A DNA stretch of 64,000 bases from an uncultured Prevotellaceae bacterium (lineage in GTDB: Bacteria > Bacteroidota > Bacteroidia > Bacteroidales > Bacteroidaceae): contig CAMHUU010000001.1 of the NCBI GenBank assembly GCA_946188395.1, forward strand, positions 1 through 64,000, written 5' to 3'. Shown here piece after piece: positions 1 to 7,317 of the stretch. Each line of letters begins with the position of its first letter. The first letter of the stretch is position 1. Below the pieces are notes generated by a model. It saw nothing but the letters and a program-made list of their open reading frames with translations. It had not been told where the DNA came from and did no database searches. A program made the translations under genes and the position numbers.

Positions 1-15
1 AGCCCATTTTTTTTG

Positions 16-23
16 TAACTTTG
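16..23 (+). promoter_or_regulatory. Promoter -7 box of the HU-like gene
   Basis: TAACTTTG matches the Bacteroidetes TAnnTTTG -7 element. The matching -33 box would lie before the window starts, so only half of the promoter can be seen. Transcription would start near 29-31, leaving a leader of about 165 nt before the ATG at 194. Confidence 0.6.
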
Positions 24-47
24 TACTCGCAATTGAGGTGCGAGTAC
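23..47 (+). repeat. Hairpin at the transcript 5' end
   Basis: GTACTCGCA (23-31) and TGCGAGTAC (39-47) are perfect 9-bp inverted arms around a 7-nt loop. They start inside the -7 box and cover the expected transcription start. They could be a protein operator or part of an mRNA 5' structure; the sequence does not decide which. Confidence 0.6.
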
Positions 48-48
48 A

Positions 49-110
49 CTGCGGGCTGCGGCTCAGCATAGCTCGAGCGAGCTCGGTTCTGCATTCGCCT
101 TGCACCGCAG
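49..110 (+). repeat. Imperfect inverted repeat in the HU-like leader
   Basis: The outer arms CTGCGG (49-54) and CCGCAG (105-110) enclose a smaller hairpin, AGCTCG (70-75) and CGAGCT (78-83). Together with the hairpin at 23-47 this gives a strongly structured 5' leader. No riboswitch class is recognised. Confidence 0.4.
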
Positions 111-193
111 TTGACAACGTCTTAAGGTACCAAAGAGACGCAGTGAGAACATAAACTTTAACCATTTAACCATTAAAAATTTTAGTAACTATT

Positions 194-700
194 ATGGCAG
201 TAAACAGTATTCAAATGCCCATCAACATCAAGTTGAACCAGAATGAGGCTATGTCGTCGTCCTTCGGACGCTACTATCTGGAGGCAGCCACCTCGGAGGT
301 GCTGTCGACCGAAGGTCTCGTCAACCACATCACCCACCACAACTGTGCCGTCGGCACCGAGGCTATCGCAGCCGTCATCAAGAAGCTGGGTGAGTGTATC
401 CCCGAACTCGTGGCACAGGGCCAGCCCGTGATTAACCTGGTGTGCCGCGCCAAGGCCGTAGACCTGACGCCCGAGGTCACCGACAAGAGCAAGAAGAAGT
501 GGGCTTCGCAGAAGTGCACGCTGGCCGAGTACCGCAACGCCGGTGGATTCCCCAGCATGGTCGGCGGATCATCTCCCGCAGAAAGCGCAGGCGGTTCGGG
601 TAATTCCGAAAACAGCGGAAATGGCGAAAACACCGAAAATTCGGGTAGCGGCAGCGGCGGCACTGACCGCCATGGGAACAACAGCATGTATGAGTTATAG
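194..700 (+). CDS. HU-family (HU-HIG type) DNA-binding protein with low-complexity tail
   Basis: This 168-residue protein resembles the HU/histone-like DNA-binding proteins common in Bacteroidales. Residues 1-125 look like the HU-type fold: an N-terminal strand, a helical body around 'VNHITHHN', and basic strands such as 'DKSKKKWASQK'. Residues about 125-168 are a disordered tail rich in Gly, Ser, Asn and Glu. Such proteins bind and bend DNA in the nucleoid, and many Bacteroidales encode several paralogues. The ATG at 194 is the first in frame and follows an A/T-rich leader without a Shine-Dalgarno site, which is usual here. The gene has its own promoter and structured leader and is separated by 240 bp from the porin gene, so it is probably monocistronic. 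The acidic Gly/Ser tail is unusual for HU. Fold assignment is from sequence character only. Confidence 0.72.
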   Translation: MAVNSIQMPINIKLNQNEAMSSSFGRYYLEAATSEVLSTEGLVNHITHHNCAVGTEAIAAVIKKLGECIPELVAQGQPVINLVCRAKAVDLTPEVTDKSKKKWASQKCTLAEYRNAGGFPSMVGGSSPAESAGGSGNSENSGNGENTENSGSGSGGTDRHGNNSMYEL

Positions 701-807
701 ACCATTCTAATGTACCCAGAGGGATTCGAAACAACAACCCGCTGAACGACGTCGTAGAAGGATGGATGTTAGTAGATAAAAGATAAGAGATAAATACCCG
801 CGAGTAT

Positions 808-896
808 CAAAATATGCAAAACAGTCTCAGAATATGCAAAATTTGCTTAGTGGGAACCAAAAGTCATGGTGTTTTGGAAATTATTTACTACCTTTG
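808..896 (+). promoter_or_regulatory. Regulated promoter A (porin gene): paired direct repeats and -7 box
   Basis: Two copies of an AATATGCAAAA repeat start at 811 and 831 (20 bp apart), and TACCTTTG (889-896) forms the -7 box 58 bp after the second copy starts. No TTTG -33 box lies at the expected distance, which fits an activator-dependent promoter. The same layout recurs at 3928-4016, 14838-14927 and 46458-46547. Confidence 0.7.
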
Positions 897-925
897 TGGG
901 AGATAAAACTAAAAACACGTTTTTG

Positions 926-940
926 CTACTACTACTACTA
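926..940 (+). repeat. (CTA)5 tandem repeat before the porin start
   Basis: Five CTA units end 2 nt before the ATG at 943. Changes in repeat number would alter the spacing of the translation initiation region without moving the frame. Confidence 0.6.
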
Positions 941-942
941 CA

Positions 943-2097
943 ATGATACAAAGTAAAAAAATGAAACAATGGGCAATGGCCGTTTTCCTCGTTGTCGGCA
1001 GCTTGGCAGCCTATGCCGAGGAGCATGGAGAGCCGGGCACGGCGGAGAAAACAGCCGTCGAGGTGCCCCAGTGGCTCAGGAACATCAGACTGAGCGGCTA
1101 TGGCATGGTGCAGTATCAGACGACATACGAGGACGAGTATGATGAGGACGACAGTGAGAGCAGTACGTTCAACCTGCGCTTTATGCGCCTGATACTCGAC
1201 GGCAAGATTGGCGACTTCGACTGGCGCACCCAGATTCAGGGGACCAACGTCAGGGGTGCCGGCGAACCGACGGTGCAGCTGCTGGACCTGTATGCCGAGT
1301 GGACGCGCTACAAGGAGCTGCGCATCCGCGCAGGACAGTTTCAGCGCCCCTTCAGTTTCGAGAGCACGATACACCCCATCTCGCAGGGGTTCTTCGACCT
1401 GGCCGACGTCGTCAAGCAGTTGACGGGCTTTGGTGACCGTGCGGGCGAGCGGTCGTCGGCAGGCCGCGACATCGGCGTGCAGGTGCAGGGCGACATCCTG
1501 CCCAACAGCAAGGGCCGCGCACTGGTCCACTACCAGGTAGGGCTGTTCAATGGTGAGGGCATCAACACCAAAGACAAGGATAACCGCAAAGACCTGGCCG
1601 CAAGCCTCTGGGTGATGCCCGTCGAGGGTCTGCGCATAGGTGTTTCCGGGTGGACGGGCAGTCATGGCAAGATGATGGTGGCCGACGGCGCCGGTGGGAC
1701 CACCGAGGCCAGCGTGCCGCTGAACCGCTACTGCCTCTCGGCCGAATACGACCGGAACGAGTATACGTTCCGCGCTGAATATATCCACTCGCAGGGGTGG
1801 GGCACGGGTGTCATAGGCAGCCGCACCGTGGACTACAGACTTGGCGACAAGGCCGACGGATGGTACGCGCTTGGCATGGTGCCCGTCATCAAAAATAAAC
1901 TGCAGGTCAAGGCACGCTACCAGACCTATCGCGTGTCGAAGGAGTGGGGCACGTCGAAGAGCCTGTATGAGGTGGGTGTCAACTATTTCATCACCAAGAA
2001 CCTGCAGCTGAACTTCGAGTATGCCCGCCTCAACGACCGCACGCGGGACAAACACAACTATAACTTAATGGACGTCCAACTGGACTTCCGCTTCTAA
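943..2097 (+). CDS. OprO/OprP-type outer-membrane porin
   Basis: This 384-residue protein has a cleavable signal peptide (about residues 1-25, ending at 'AYA') and then alternating aromatic and polar strands typical of a beta barrel. It ends in Phe ('DVQLDFRF'), the usual outer-membrane insertion signal. The pattern 'SGYGMVQYQ... FNLRFMRLILDGKIGDFDWRTQIQ' is typical of the phosphate-selective porin O/P family. In Bacteroidetes these porins often import anionic solutes, and phosphate specificity is not proven here. It is driven by promoter A, and the next gene starts 11 bp downstream, so the porin and the RelA/SpoT-like lipoprotein form an operon. Promoter and leader, including the first codons ATGATACAAAG, are duplicated before the HAD lipoprotein at 4044. 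Confidence 0.82.
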   Translation: MIQSKKMKQWAMAVFLVVGSLAAYAEEHGEPGTAEKTAVEVPQWLRNIRLSGYGMVQYQTTYEDEYDEDDSESSTFNLRFMRLILDGKIGDFDWRTQIQGTNVRGAGEPTVQLLDLYAEWTRYKELRIRAGQFQRPFSFESTIHPISQGFFDLADVVKQLTGFGDRAGERSSAGRDIGVQVQGDILPNSKGRALVHYQVGLFNGEGINTKDKDNRKDLAASLWVMPVEGLRIGVSGWTGSHGKMMVADGAGGTTEASVPLNRYCLSAEYDRNEYTFRAEYIHSQGWGTGVIGSRTVDYRLGDKADGWYALGMVPVIKNKLQVKARYQTYRVSKEWGTSKSLYEVGVNYFITKNLQLNFEYARLNDRTRDKHNYNLMDVQLDFRF

Positions 2098-2108
2098 CAA
2101 CAATAATT

Positions 2109-2828
2109 ATGATAAAAAAACATTTCATTTGGACACTCGCTGCCACCAGACTATTGGTGTTTACCACAGTTGTTTGTTGTGTAAGTGTGCTGACATCGTG
2201 TAGTAAGGACGATGAGCTTACCACTGAGGAACGGTTCGAGCAAGAAATGACTGCGGCACTGGCCGACGCACAGACATACGGGCCGCAGACCGAGGCTGTT
2301 GCCCAGGAAGTAGCCACTCGGTTCAACGGCTATGTCACCGACATCAACTACAAGACGCGCGAAAGTGCTACACGAAAGTGCAAAACCGACAACTGCTGGC
2401 CCTATGACCTGAAAGACCTGGCACGCACCACTATAGTGGCTGGATGGGACAGCACAGAAATCAAACCCGTCATCAGCTACCTGGTAGCGACGGCGACGGA
2501 GCGTGGCATCTTCGGACGCTACAAGCACCAAACCAGCGACTATGGCTATTGGGGCGACCTCGTCAACCTGAAATATGAGAAACTGATGACCGAGATTCAG
2601 GTGAAGACCTACGGCATGTTCTACGCCTCACAGGATGAAGGCTTGGTGCGCAGCGTCATCGGCGACAGCCTCTATACGGTCATTCACGACAAGACCGGCG
2701 TCGAGCCAGGACTGTCGCATTATTATTATGAGATTATGCGTGCCGACACATCCAGCGAAGCTACTATAGCATATTACAAGCAACTGGCCATCGATTATCA
2801 CTATCGTTGCGACCATATAAATGACTGA
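2109..2828 (+). CDS. Exported lipoprotein with a RelA/SpoT synthetase-like domain
   Basis: This 239-residue protein has a signal peptide and lipobox LTSC (Cys31), followed by SKDDE, which resembles the Bacteroidetes surface-export signal. Residues 75-170 follow the order of (p)ppGpp synthetase motifs. 'NYKTRESATRK' (80-90) matches the R-x-K-x3-S-x3-K loop, with Lys82, Ser86 and Lys90 kept but Asn in place of the first Arg. 'DLARTTIV' (103-110) matches the catalytic-Asp strand. 'GYWGDLVNL' (146-154) matches GYxSLH, with the guanine-stacking Tyr kept and the His changed. 'TEIQVKT' (161-167) matches EIQxRT, with the catalytic Glu kept. The family normally acts in the cytosol on ATP and GTP, or as a toxin on other substrates. 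The lipobox places this protein outside the inner membrane, so its substrate is unknown. It is cotranscribed with the porin and converges with the kinase-like lipoprotein gene. The alternative is a degenerate binding protein with the same fold. Confidence 0.6.
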   Translation: MIKKHFIWTLAATRLLVFTTVVCCVSVLTSCSKDDELTTEERFEQEMTAALADAQTYGPQTEAVAQEVATRFNGYVTDINYKTRESATRKCKTDNCWPYDLKDLARTTIVAGWDSTEIKPVISYLVATATERGIFGRYKHQTSDYGYWGDLVNLKYEKLMTEIQVKTYGMFYASQDEGLVRSVIGDSLYTVIHDKTGVEPGLSHYYYEIMRADTSSEATIAYYKQLAIDYHYRCDHIND

Positions 2829-2916
2829 TAAGAATGCCAAGATTGCCGAATTGTAAAACAGCAAATGTAGCGGTGTAGCTGCGTTGCGGTGAGGTCAGTC
2901 CGACTTTTTAGTGCAT

Positions 2917-2933
2917 AGGGGGTGTGTCCCCCT
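2917..2933. terminator. Hairpin between converging genes
   Basis: AGGGGG and CCCCCT form a 6-bp stem around a 5-nt loop, 5 nt beyond the stop codon of the minus-strand lipoprotein gene. No T-run follows on either strand, so termination is only a possibility. Confidence 0.35.
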
Positions 2934-2937
2934 GGCG

Positions 2938-3813
2938 TCAGTGCAACGCCGCAATCTGCTCGGGGGTGAGCTTGCCGGAGTCGATGTAGGACTGCTTGAT
3001 GGCATAGATCTTCTGCTGCAGGTCTTCGGTCATAGTATAGTCCCATTGCTTGGCCTCCTCGGTGGTGACGCGTCGGCCTCCGTTGTTGTGGTTGTTGTCG
3101 AGGCAGTAGAACTGCATGTCGGGATGATGCTCCTCGATGTACTCGACACGGCCCTGGTACTGCGGGAAGACGGAGATGTAGGCCTCGCAAGTGACGGCAC
3201 GGTTGGAGTGAATGAGTCGCTCCATGCAGTTGGTGTAGCCCGTCTCGGCATCGTTATATACATAAATAAGGTGGGGAGCAAAGCCGCGCTTCTTGATCTT
3301 TTCCACTGTCTCGTCGAAGTATTTCACATTGTTGTAGGCACCTTCGGAGACGACACCGACCTCGCTGACCAGCTGCTTCAGGTCGGGATTGTTGTTGAGA
3401 CTGGTGGTCTTGCCGCATCCGTACATGCCCATGGTGAAGAGGATGGTCTTGTTGTTGGCCGCTTCGGCGCGGTCCATCAGCCGGATGAATACGACGCTGT
3501 CGATGAGCCAGCCGGCCTCGCGGTAGTCCATCACATTCAGGCGCGTGTAGCCGATGCACTTCAGCAGGTCGCGCGTCATGTCGGGATCGAGCAGATTGCC
3601 GCAGTCGGCCATATAGACGTCCACCAGCGAATCGAGATGATTTTTGGTCCACTCTACGGCTGCTTGGCCTGTGAGTACGACGGGCTGCGGTGTTGGTGGC
3701 GGCAGCAGATTGTCGTCGTCCTTGCTACACGACGTCAGGACTGTCGAACTGATTATTGTCAGGACGAGGGCCATCAGCCACAGTTGGATGGTTTTCATTG
3801 ATGTTGTCTTCAT
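2938..3813 (-). CDS. Exported lipoprotein with a zeta-toxin-like P-loop kinase domain
   Basis: The product has a signal peptide with lipobox LTSC followed by SKDDDN, then a Pro-rich linker. A P-loop 'GMYGCGKTTS' (coded near 3405-3434) is followed by 'NNNPDLKQLVSEVG', 'IKKRGFAPHLIYVYN' and 'DNNHNNGGRRV'. That order fits zeta-toxin/chloramphenicol-phosphotransferase-like kinases, which phosphorylate UDP-N-acetylglucosamine or small molecules in the cytosol. Here the leader directs the protein to the cell surface or periplasm, where ATP is not expected. The frame opens at 3843, but a strong minus-strand promoter (TTTG at 3875-3872, TAACTTTG at 3852-3845) puts the transcription start near 3838. 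The start is therefore set at 3813, with 3798 as an alternative. The leader peptide is very similar to that of the HAD lipoprotein at 4044. Function is inferred from the P-loop and motif order only. Confidence 0.58.
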   Translation of the reverse strand: MKTTSMKTIQLWLMALVLTIISSTVLTSCSKDDDNLLPPPTPQPVVLTGQAAVEWTKNHLDSLVDVYMADCGNLLDPDMTRDLLKCIGYTRLNVMDYREAGWLIDSVVFIRLMDRAEAANNKTILFTMGMYGCGKTTSLNNNPDLKQLVSEVGVVSEGAYNNVKYFDETVEKIKKRGFAPHLIYVYNDAETGYTNCMERLIHSNRAVTCEAYISVFPQYQGRVEYIEEHHPDMQFYCLDNNHNNGGRRVTTEEAKQWDYTMTEDLQQKIYAIKQSYIDSGKLTPEQIAALH

Positions 3814-3844
3814 TGCTGTGTGACTTTTTGAGTTATTGGTCATG

Positions 3845-3875
3845 CAAAGTTACAAAATATTAAGTTAACTCCAAA
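3845..3875 (-). promoter_or_regulatory. Consensus promoter of the kinase-like lipoprotein gene
   Basis: On the minus strand, TTTG (3875-3872), a 19-bp spacer and TAACTTTG (3852-3845) match the Bacteroidetes -33/-7 consensus. Unlike the neighbouring promoters A and B it has a full -33 box, so it may be constitutive. It excludes the upstream ATG at 3843 as the start. Confidence 0.72.
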
Positions 3876-3927
3876 AGAATCCATAAAAAAATGGTCTGAC
3901 GGCAGTTTGAATTCGTTTTTCGACTTT

Positions 3928-4016
3928 CAGAATCTGCAAAAAGGTTTCAGAATATGCAAAAATTGCTTGATGGAAGCCAAAAATCATGGTGTTTTGGAAA
4001 TTATTAACTACCTTTG
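3928..4016 (+). promoter_or_regulatory. Regulated promoter B (HAD lipoprotein): paired direct repeats and -7 box
   Basis: Repeats CAGAATCTGCAAAA and CAGAATATGCAAAA carry their AAT at 3931 and 3951 (20 bp apart). TACCTTTG lies at 4009-4016, 58 bp after the second repeat. The stretch 3961-4028 is nearly identical to 841-908 before the porin, so the two genes are expected to be co-regulated. Confidence 0.7.
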
Positions 4017-4043
4017 TGGGAGATTAACAATTAATATAACAAC

Positions 4044-5135
4044 ATGATACAAAGAATGAAACTATGGATGATGGCCGCCATCCTCGTAATCAGCGGCGCA
4101 ACGGTGCTGACATCGTGCAGCAAGGACGATGATAAAAACAAGGTGGTTCAGCCCGTCACCAAAGAGTATTTCACGCTATGGAACCAGTGCGAGGCGCTGA
4201 CGGCACTGCAGAACTACGTCAAGGACGTGACGGATCCGAACAGTCCGAACTTCATCAAGGTGGAAGATCGCATCGCGACGTTCGATATGGACGGCACATT
4301 CGTCGGCGAACTGTACCCGACGTACTTCGAGTATAACATGCTGGAGTACCGTGCGTTGGACGACCCTGCGTATAAGAACAGCGCCCCCGAGGACGTGAGG
4401 GAGACGGCGCAGGATATTCGCGACTTCGTGCGCAACGGCAAGAAACTGCCCGACCACTTCGACATGAAGCACGCCTACGCGGCAGCCAAGGCATACAGCG
4501 GCATGACGCTCGCCCAGTTTGATGCCTACGTCAAGGCCTATGCCCAGCAGCCCGCCAACGGCTTCAGCGGCATGACCTACGGCCAGAGTTTCTATAAGCC
4601 CATGTTGGAGGTATTCGACTACCTGAAAGACAACGGTTTTACTTATTACGTCGTCTCGGGCTCCGACCGCTTTATCTGCCGTTCGCTGGTGGAAAGCATC
4701 GGCATTGAGCCTAACCGCGTCATCGGCATGGACGTGAAACTGCACTCTACCAGTCAAGGCACGGAGGCTGGCGTCGATTATACCATGACCCAGAAGGAAG
4801 ACCTTGTTCGCACCGACGAGCTCATCATCAAGAACCTGAAGACTAACAAGGTGCTGCAGATCTCGCAGGAGATAGGCAAGGTGCCCGTGCTGTCGTTCGG
4901 CAACAGCAGCGGCGACTGCGCCATGCACAACTACTGCATGGGCAATAAGACATACAAGACCGCCACATTTATGCTTGTGGCCGACGATGATGCCCGCGAC
5001 CATGCCGACTTGGCCGAGGGTGCTCGTCGTGAGGCAAAATGGCGTGAGGCGGGATACCATATCATCTCGATGAAGAATGACTTCAAGACCATCTACGGCG
5101 ACGGCGTGGTGAAGACCGACTTCATTTTCCCGTAA
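4044..5135 (+). CDS. Exported HAD-superfamily phosphatase lipoprotein
   Basis: This 363-residue protein has a signal peptide with lipobox LTSC (Cys25) followed by SKDDDK, a likely surface-export signal. HAD motif I is 'DMDGT' (Asp81, Asp83). Motif II is in 'YYVVSGSDRF', and motif IV is in 'SFGNSSGDCAM' with its acidic residue. A large helical cap lies between motifs I and II. The layout resembles phosphoserine-phosphatase-like HAD hydrolases, so removal of phosphate from a small molecule is the likely reaction. Export and co-regulation with an anion-type porin fit phosphate or phosphorylated-substrate scavenging, but the substrate is unknown. The first codons and the promoter duplicate those of the porin gene. 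The next gene (AraC regulator) starts 140 bp downstream with its own leader. Confidence 0.8.
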   Translation: MIQRMKLWMMAAILVISGATVLTSCSKDDDKNKVVQPVTKEYFTLWNQCEALTALQNYVKDVTDPNSPNFIKVEDRIATFDMDGTFVGELYPTYFEYNMLEYRALDDPAYKNSAPEDVRETAQDIRDFVRNGKKLPDHFDMKHAYAAAKAYSGMTLAQFDAYVKAYAQQPANGFSGMTYGQSFYKPMLEVFDYLKDNGFTYYVVSGSDRFICRSLVESIGIEPNRVIGMDVKLHSTSQGTEAGVDYTMTQKEDLVRTDELIIKNLKTNKVLQISQEIGKVPVLSFGNSSGDCAMHNYCMGNKTYKTATFMLVADDDARDHADLAEGARREAKWREAGYHIISMKNDFKTIYGDGVVKTDFIFP

Positions 5136-5217
5136 ATACTTTCTTGAAGTTAATGTGTTTGGACAAAATAAACGTTATTGGAGAAGAAACGGACATCGGA
5201 AATTTACAGAAAATGTT

Positions 5218-5264
5218 TAATTTTGCACCCGAAAAATGTGGCGGGGAATAGCGAGTCTCGCTAT
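5218..5264 (+). promoter_or_regulatory. AraC-gene promoter and palindrome before the start codon
   Basis: TAATTTTG (5218-5225) is a -7-like box without a clear -33. ATAGCGAG (5248-5255) and CTCGCTAT (5257-5264) form a perfect palindrome of 8-bp arms around one base, ending 11 nt before the ATG at 5276. It could be an autoregulatory operator or an mRNA hairpin that masks the ribosome binding region. Confidence 0.5.
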
Positions 5265-5275
5265 GGACTGAGCAT

Positions 5276-6154
5276 ATGGACGAAATGAAATCGTTGGAAA
5301 ACATCGGAGAGCCGCTCCAGGTGATAGGCAAAGACGTGTTGTACATCGACAGTGTGCGACTGGTTCGGAATCTGCCTTCGCTGAGGATTGATTATAACTC
5401 CATTGTGGTGTGCCGCTCGGGGCGTATCATGATAGAGGTGGGTGGCAGCAGTCAAATCAATGTGCAGCCTGGACAGATATTGCTGATTCCGGCTGGGAAA
5501 CTCGTTCAGCCCATGATGATCAGTACCGACATCGAGGCCCATGCGCTGCTCGTCAGCGAAAGGATGCTGAAACTGTTGCTTGGCAGTCAGATTCACATCT
5601 GGAACAAGGCGTTGTACATGAAGGAAATTTTCGTCATAGAAAATACCGATTGGATGTCGGATATTCAGCACCTCTCGATGCCTATGCTCTCTCGCTGTGG
5701 CGAGATGCACCTGTCGAAGGATATTCTGGAGTCGTACCTGCGGATGACGCTGTTGCTGATCTGCGAGGACTTGCTTCACCATGAGCATATGAGCATGAAG
5801 GATGAGGATGAATCGACCGACCATGACAAGGAACTGTTCAACCGCTTCCTGGTGTTTCTCGGCAGGCAACAGCAGAAAAGACAGCAAGTGGCTTTCTATG
5901 CTGGTCTTTTGAACATCACACCCAAATACCTCTCCACCATTTGTAAACGTGTGAGCGACAAGTCGCCGTCGCGATGGATTACGGAAAGTGTGATGCAGGA
6001 CTGCTACATGCTGTTGAAAGACAGCGACCTGTCGGTGAAGGAAATATCGAATCGTCTTGGATTTCCCAACTCCTCTTTCTTCGGGCAGTATTTCCGTGAA
6101 GAGGCGGGGATGACCCCATTAGCGTATAGAAACCAAACCAAGATAGGCCGATGA
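5276..6154 (+). CDS. AraC-family transcriptional regulator
   Basis: This 292-residue soluble regulator has an N-terminal cupin-like sensing domain (about 1-150; 'GSSQINVQPGQILLIPAGK' is the typical barrel turn). A C-terminal AraC double helix-turn-helix follows (about 190-285). The helices are 'VAFYAGLLNITPKYLSTICKR' (split by eye) and 'VKEISNRLGFPNSSFFGQYFR', ending in the usual 'GMTPLAYRN'. The last four bases overlap the start of the GNAT gene (ATGA), so it is translationally coupled to the biosynthetic operon and probably controls it. The ATG at 5276 is taken as the start, with a second in-frame ATG at 5285. A perfect palindrome just upstream is a candidate autoregulatory site. The effector cannot be read from the sequence. 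Confidence 0.85.
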   Translation: MDEMKSLENIGEPLQVIGKDVLYIDSVRLVRNLPSLRIDYNSIVVCRSGRIMIEVGGSSQINVQPGQILLIPAGKLVQPMMISTDIEAHALLVSERMLKLLLGSQIHIWNKALYMKEIFVIENTDWMSDIQHLSMPMLSRCGEMHLSKDILESYLRMTLLLICEDLLHHEHMSMKDEDESTDHDKELFNRFLVFLGRQQQKRQQVAFYAGLLNITPKYLSTICKRVSDKSPSRWITESVMQDCYMLLKDSDLSVKEISNRLGFPNSSFFGQYFREEAGMTPLAYRNQTKIGR

Positions 6155-7287
6155 AAGTGGAAGTTCGCAAGGTGACGTGCCGACAGTCGATGGACGATTT
6201 TGTTCGTCTGCCACGCTTGATGTATCGTGGCGTGCCGCAATATGTGCCCGACCTGGAACGCGATGTCGTTGCTGTCTTTTGCCGGAAGAGTAATCCGGGA
6301 CTGGAATTTTCCGATGTCCAGCCTTTCGTGGCTTATCGCGACGACATCCCCGTGGGGCGCATCGCAGGCATCGTGAACCGCAAGGCCAACGAACGCTGGC
6401 AGCAGCGGGTGGTGCGGTTCGGACTGATTGAGTTCATCGACGACCTGGACGTCAGCCGTGCCCTGCTCGACGCCGTTGCGCAGTGGGGTCAGGAGCAGGG
6501 CATGGACACCCTGCAAGGTCCGTTGGGCATTACCGACTTCGACAAGGAGGGTATGCTCGTCGAGGACTTCCACTTGACGGGTACGATGAACACCATCTGG
6601 AACCCCGACTATTATCCGCGTCACATGGAGGCGCTGGGCTTCCAGAAAGCTGTCGACTGGTTGCAGATACGCATCGGAATTCCCAAGGAAACACCCCTTC
6701 GCTATAGTCGTACGGCACAGTATGTCCGCGAACAGATTGGTTTGCGGGTGGTGAAGATGGGTGATGCCGGCATTGAGCCGCGACGCTATGCACGGCAGGC
6801 GCTCGAGATGTTCAACGAGGCATACGCTCCTATCTTCGGCTTTTCTGCCTTGTCGGAGACTCAGATTACAGCATTCCTCGACCGTTACCTGCCGCTTCTT
6901 GACAGACAGATGGCACCCATCGTGCTCAACGAACAAGGTGAAGTGGTGGGGGCTGCCGTCACGATAGGCAGCTTGTCGCGGGCCTTGCAGAAGGCCGATG
7001 GCCGACTGTGGCCCACTGGCTGGTATCACCTGCTGAAGGCGCTGAAGTGGAAGCACGAGGATACGGTGGAGATGCTGCTTGTCGGTGTGCGTCCCGACTA
7101 TCAGGGCATGGGTGTGAATGCCCTGTTCTTCGACGACCTGATACCTATTTACAACCGGTATGGCTTCAAGTGGGCCGAGACGGGACCGCAGTTGGAGAAC
7201 AACATTCGCGAACTGTCGCAGTGGAAAGCGCTGCAGCCCGAGTACGTCAAACGCCGAAGGTGCTATATTAAGGAATTAAGGAGTTAA
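6151..7287 (+). CDS. GNAT-fold acyltransferase-like protein (large type)
   Basis: This 378-residue protein belongs to the long GNAT-like proteins seen in many Bacteroidetes. It opens 'VRKVTCRQSMDDFVRLPRLMY', has a central 'DTLQGPLGITDFDKEGMLVEDF', and keeps the acetyl-CoA-binding pattern in 'MLLVGVRPDYQGMGVNALFF' (about residues 305-325). Family members transfer an acyl group from acyl-CoA or acyl-ACP to an amine or hydroxyl. The start codon overlaps the AraC stop, and the ketosynthase gene follows after 30 bp. That places it at the head of the biosynthetic operon, where it might load or cap the acyl product, though this is inference from position. The last codons lie in a GGAGTTAAA tandem repeat that continues into the spacer. 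Confidence 0.7.
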   Translation: MKVEVRKVTCRQSMDDFVRLPRLMYRGVPQYVPDLERDVVAVFCRKSNPGLEFSDVQPFVAYRDDIPVGRIAGIVNRKANERWQQRVVRFGLIEFIDDLDVSRALLDAVAQWGQEQGMDTLQGPLGITDFDKEGMLVEDFHLTGTMNTIWNPDYYPRHMEALGFQKAVDWLQIRIGIPKETPLRYSRTAQYVREQIGLRVVKMGDAGIEPRRYARQALEMFNEAYAPIFGFSALSETQITAFLDRYLPLLDRQMAPIVLNEQGEVVGAAVTIGSLSRALQKADGRLWPTGWYHLLKALKWKHEDTVEMLLVGVRPDYQGMGVNALFFDDLIPIYNRYGFKWAETGPQLENNIRELSQWKALQPEYVKRRRCYIKELRS

Positions 7288-7305
7288 AGGAGTTAAAGGA
7301 GTTAA
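7270..7305 (+). repeat. Tandem GGAGTTAAA repeat across a stop codon
   Basis: Three to four copies of a 9-nt unit run through the end of the GNAT gene into the spacer before the ketosynthase gene. Confidence 0.65.
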
Positions 7306-7317
7306 GAAATAAAAAAA

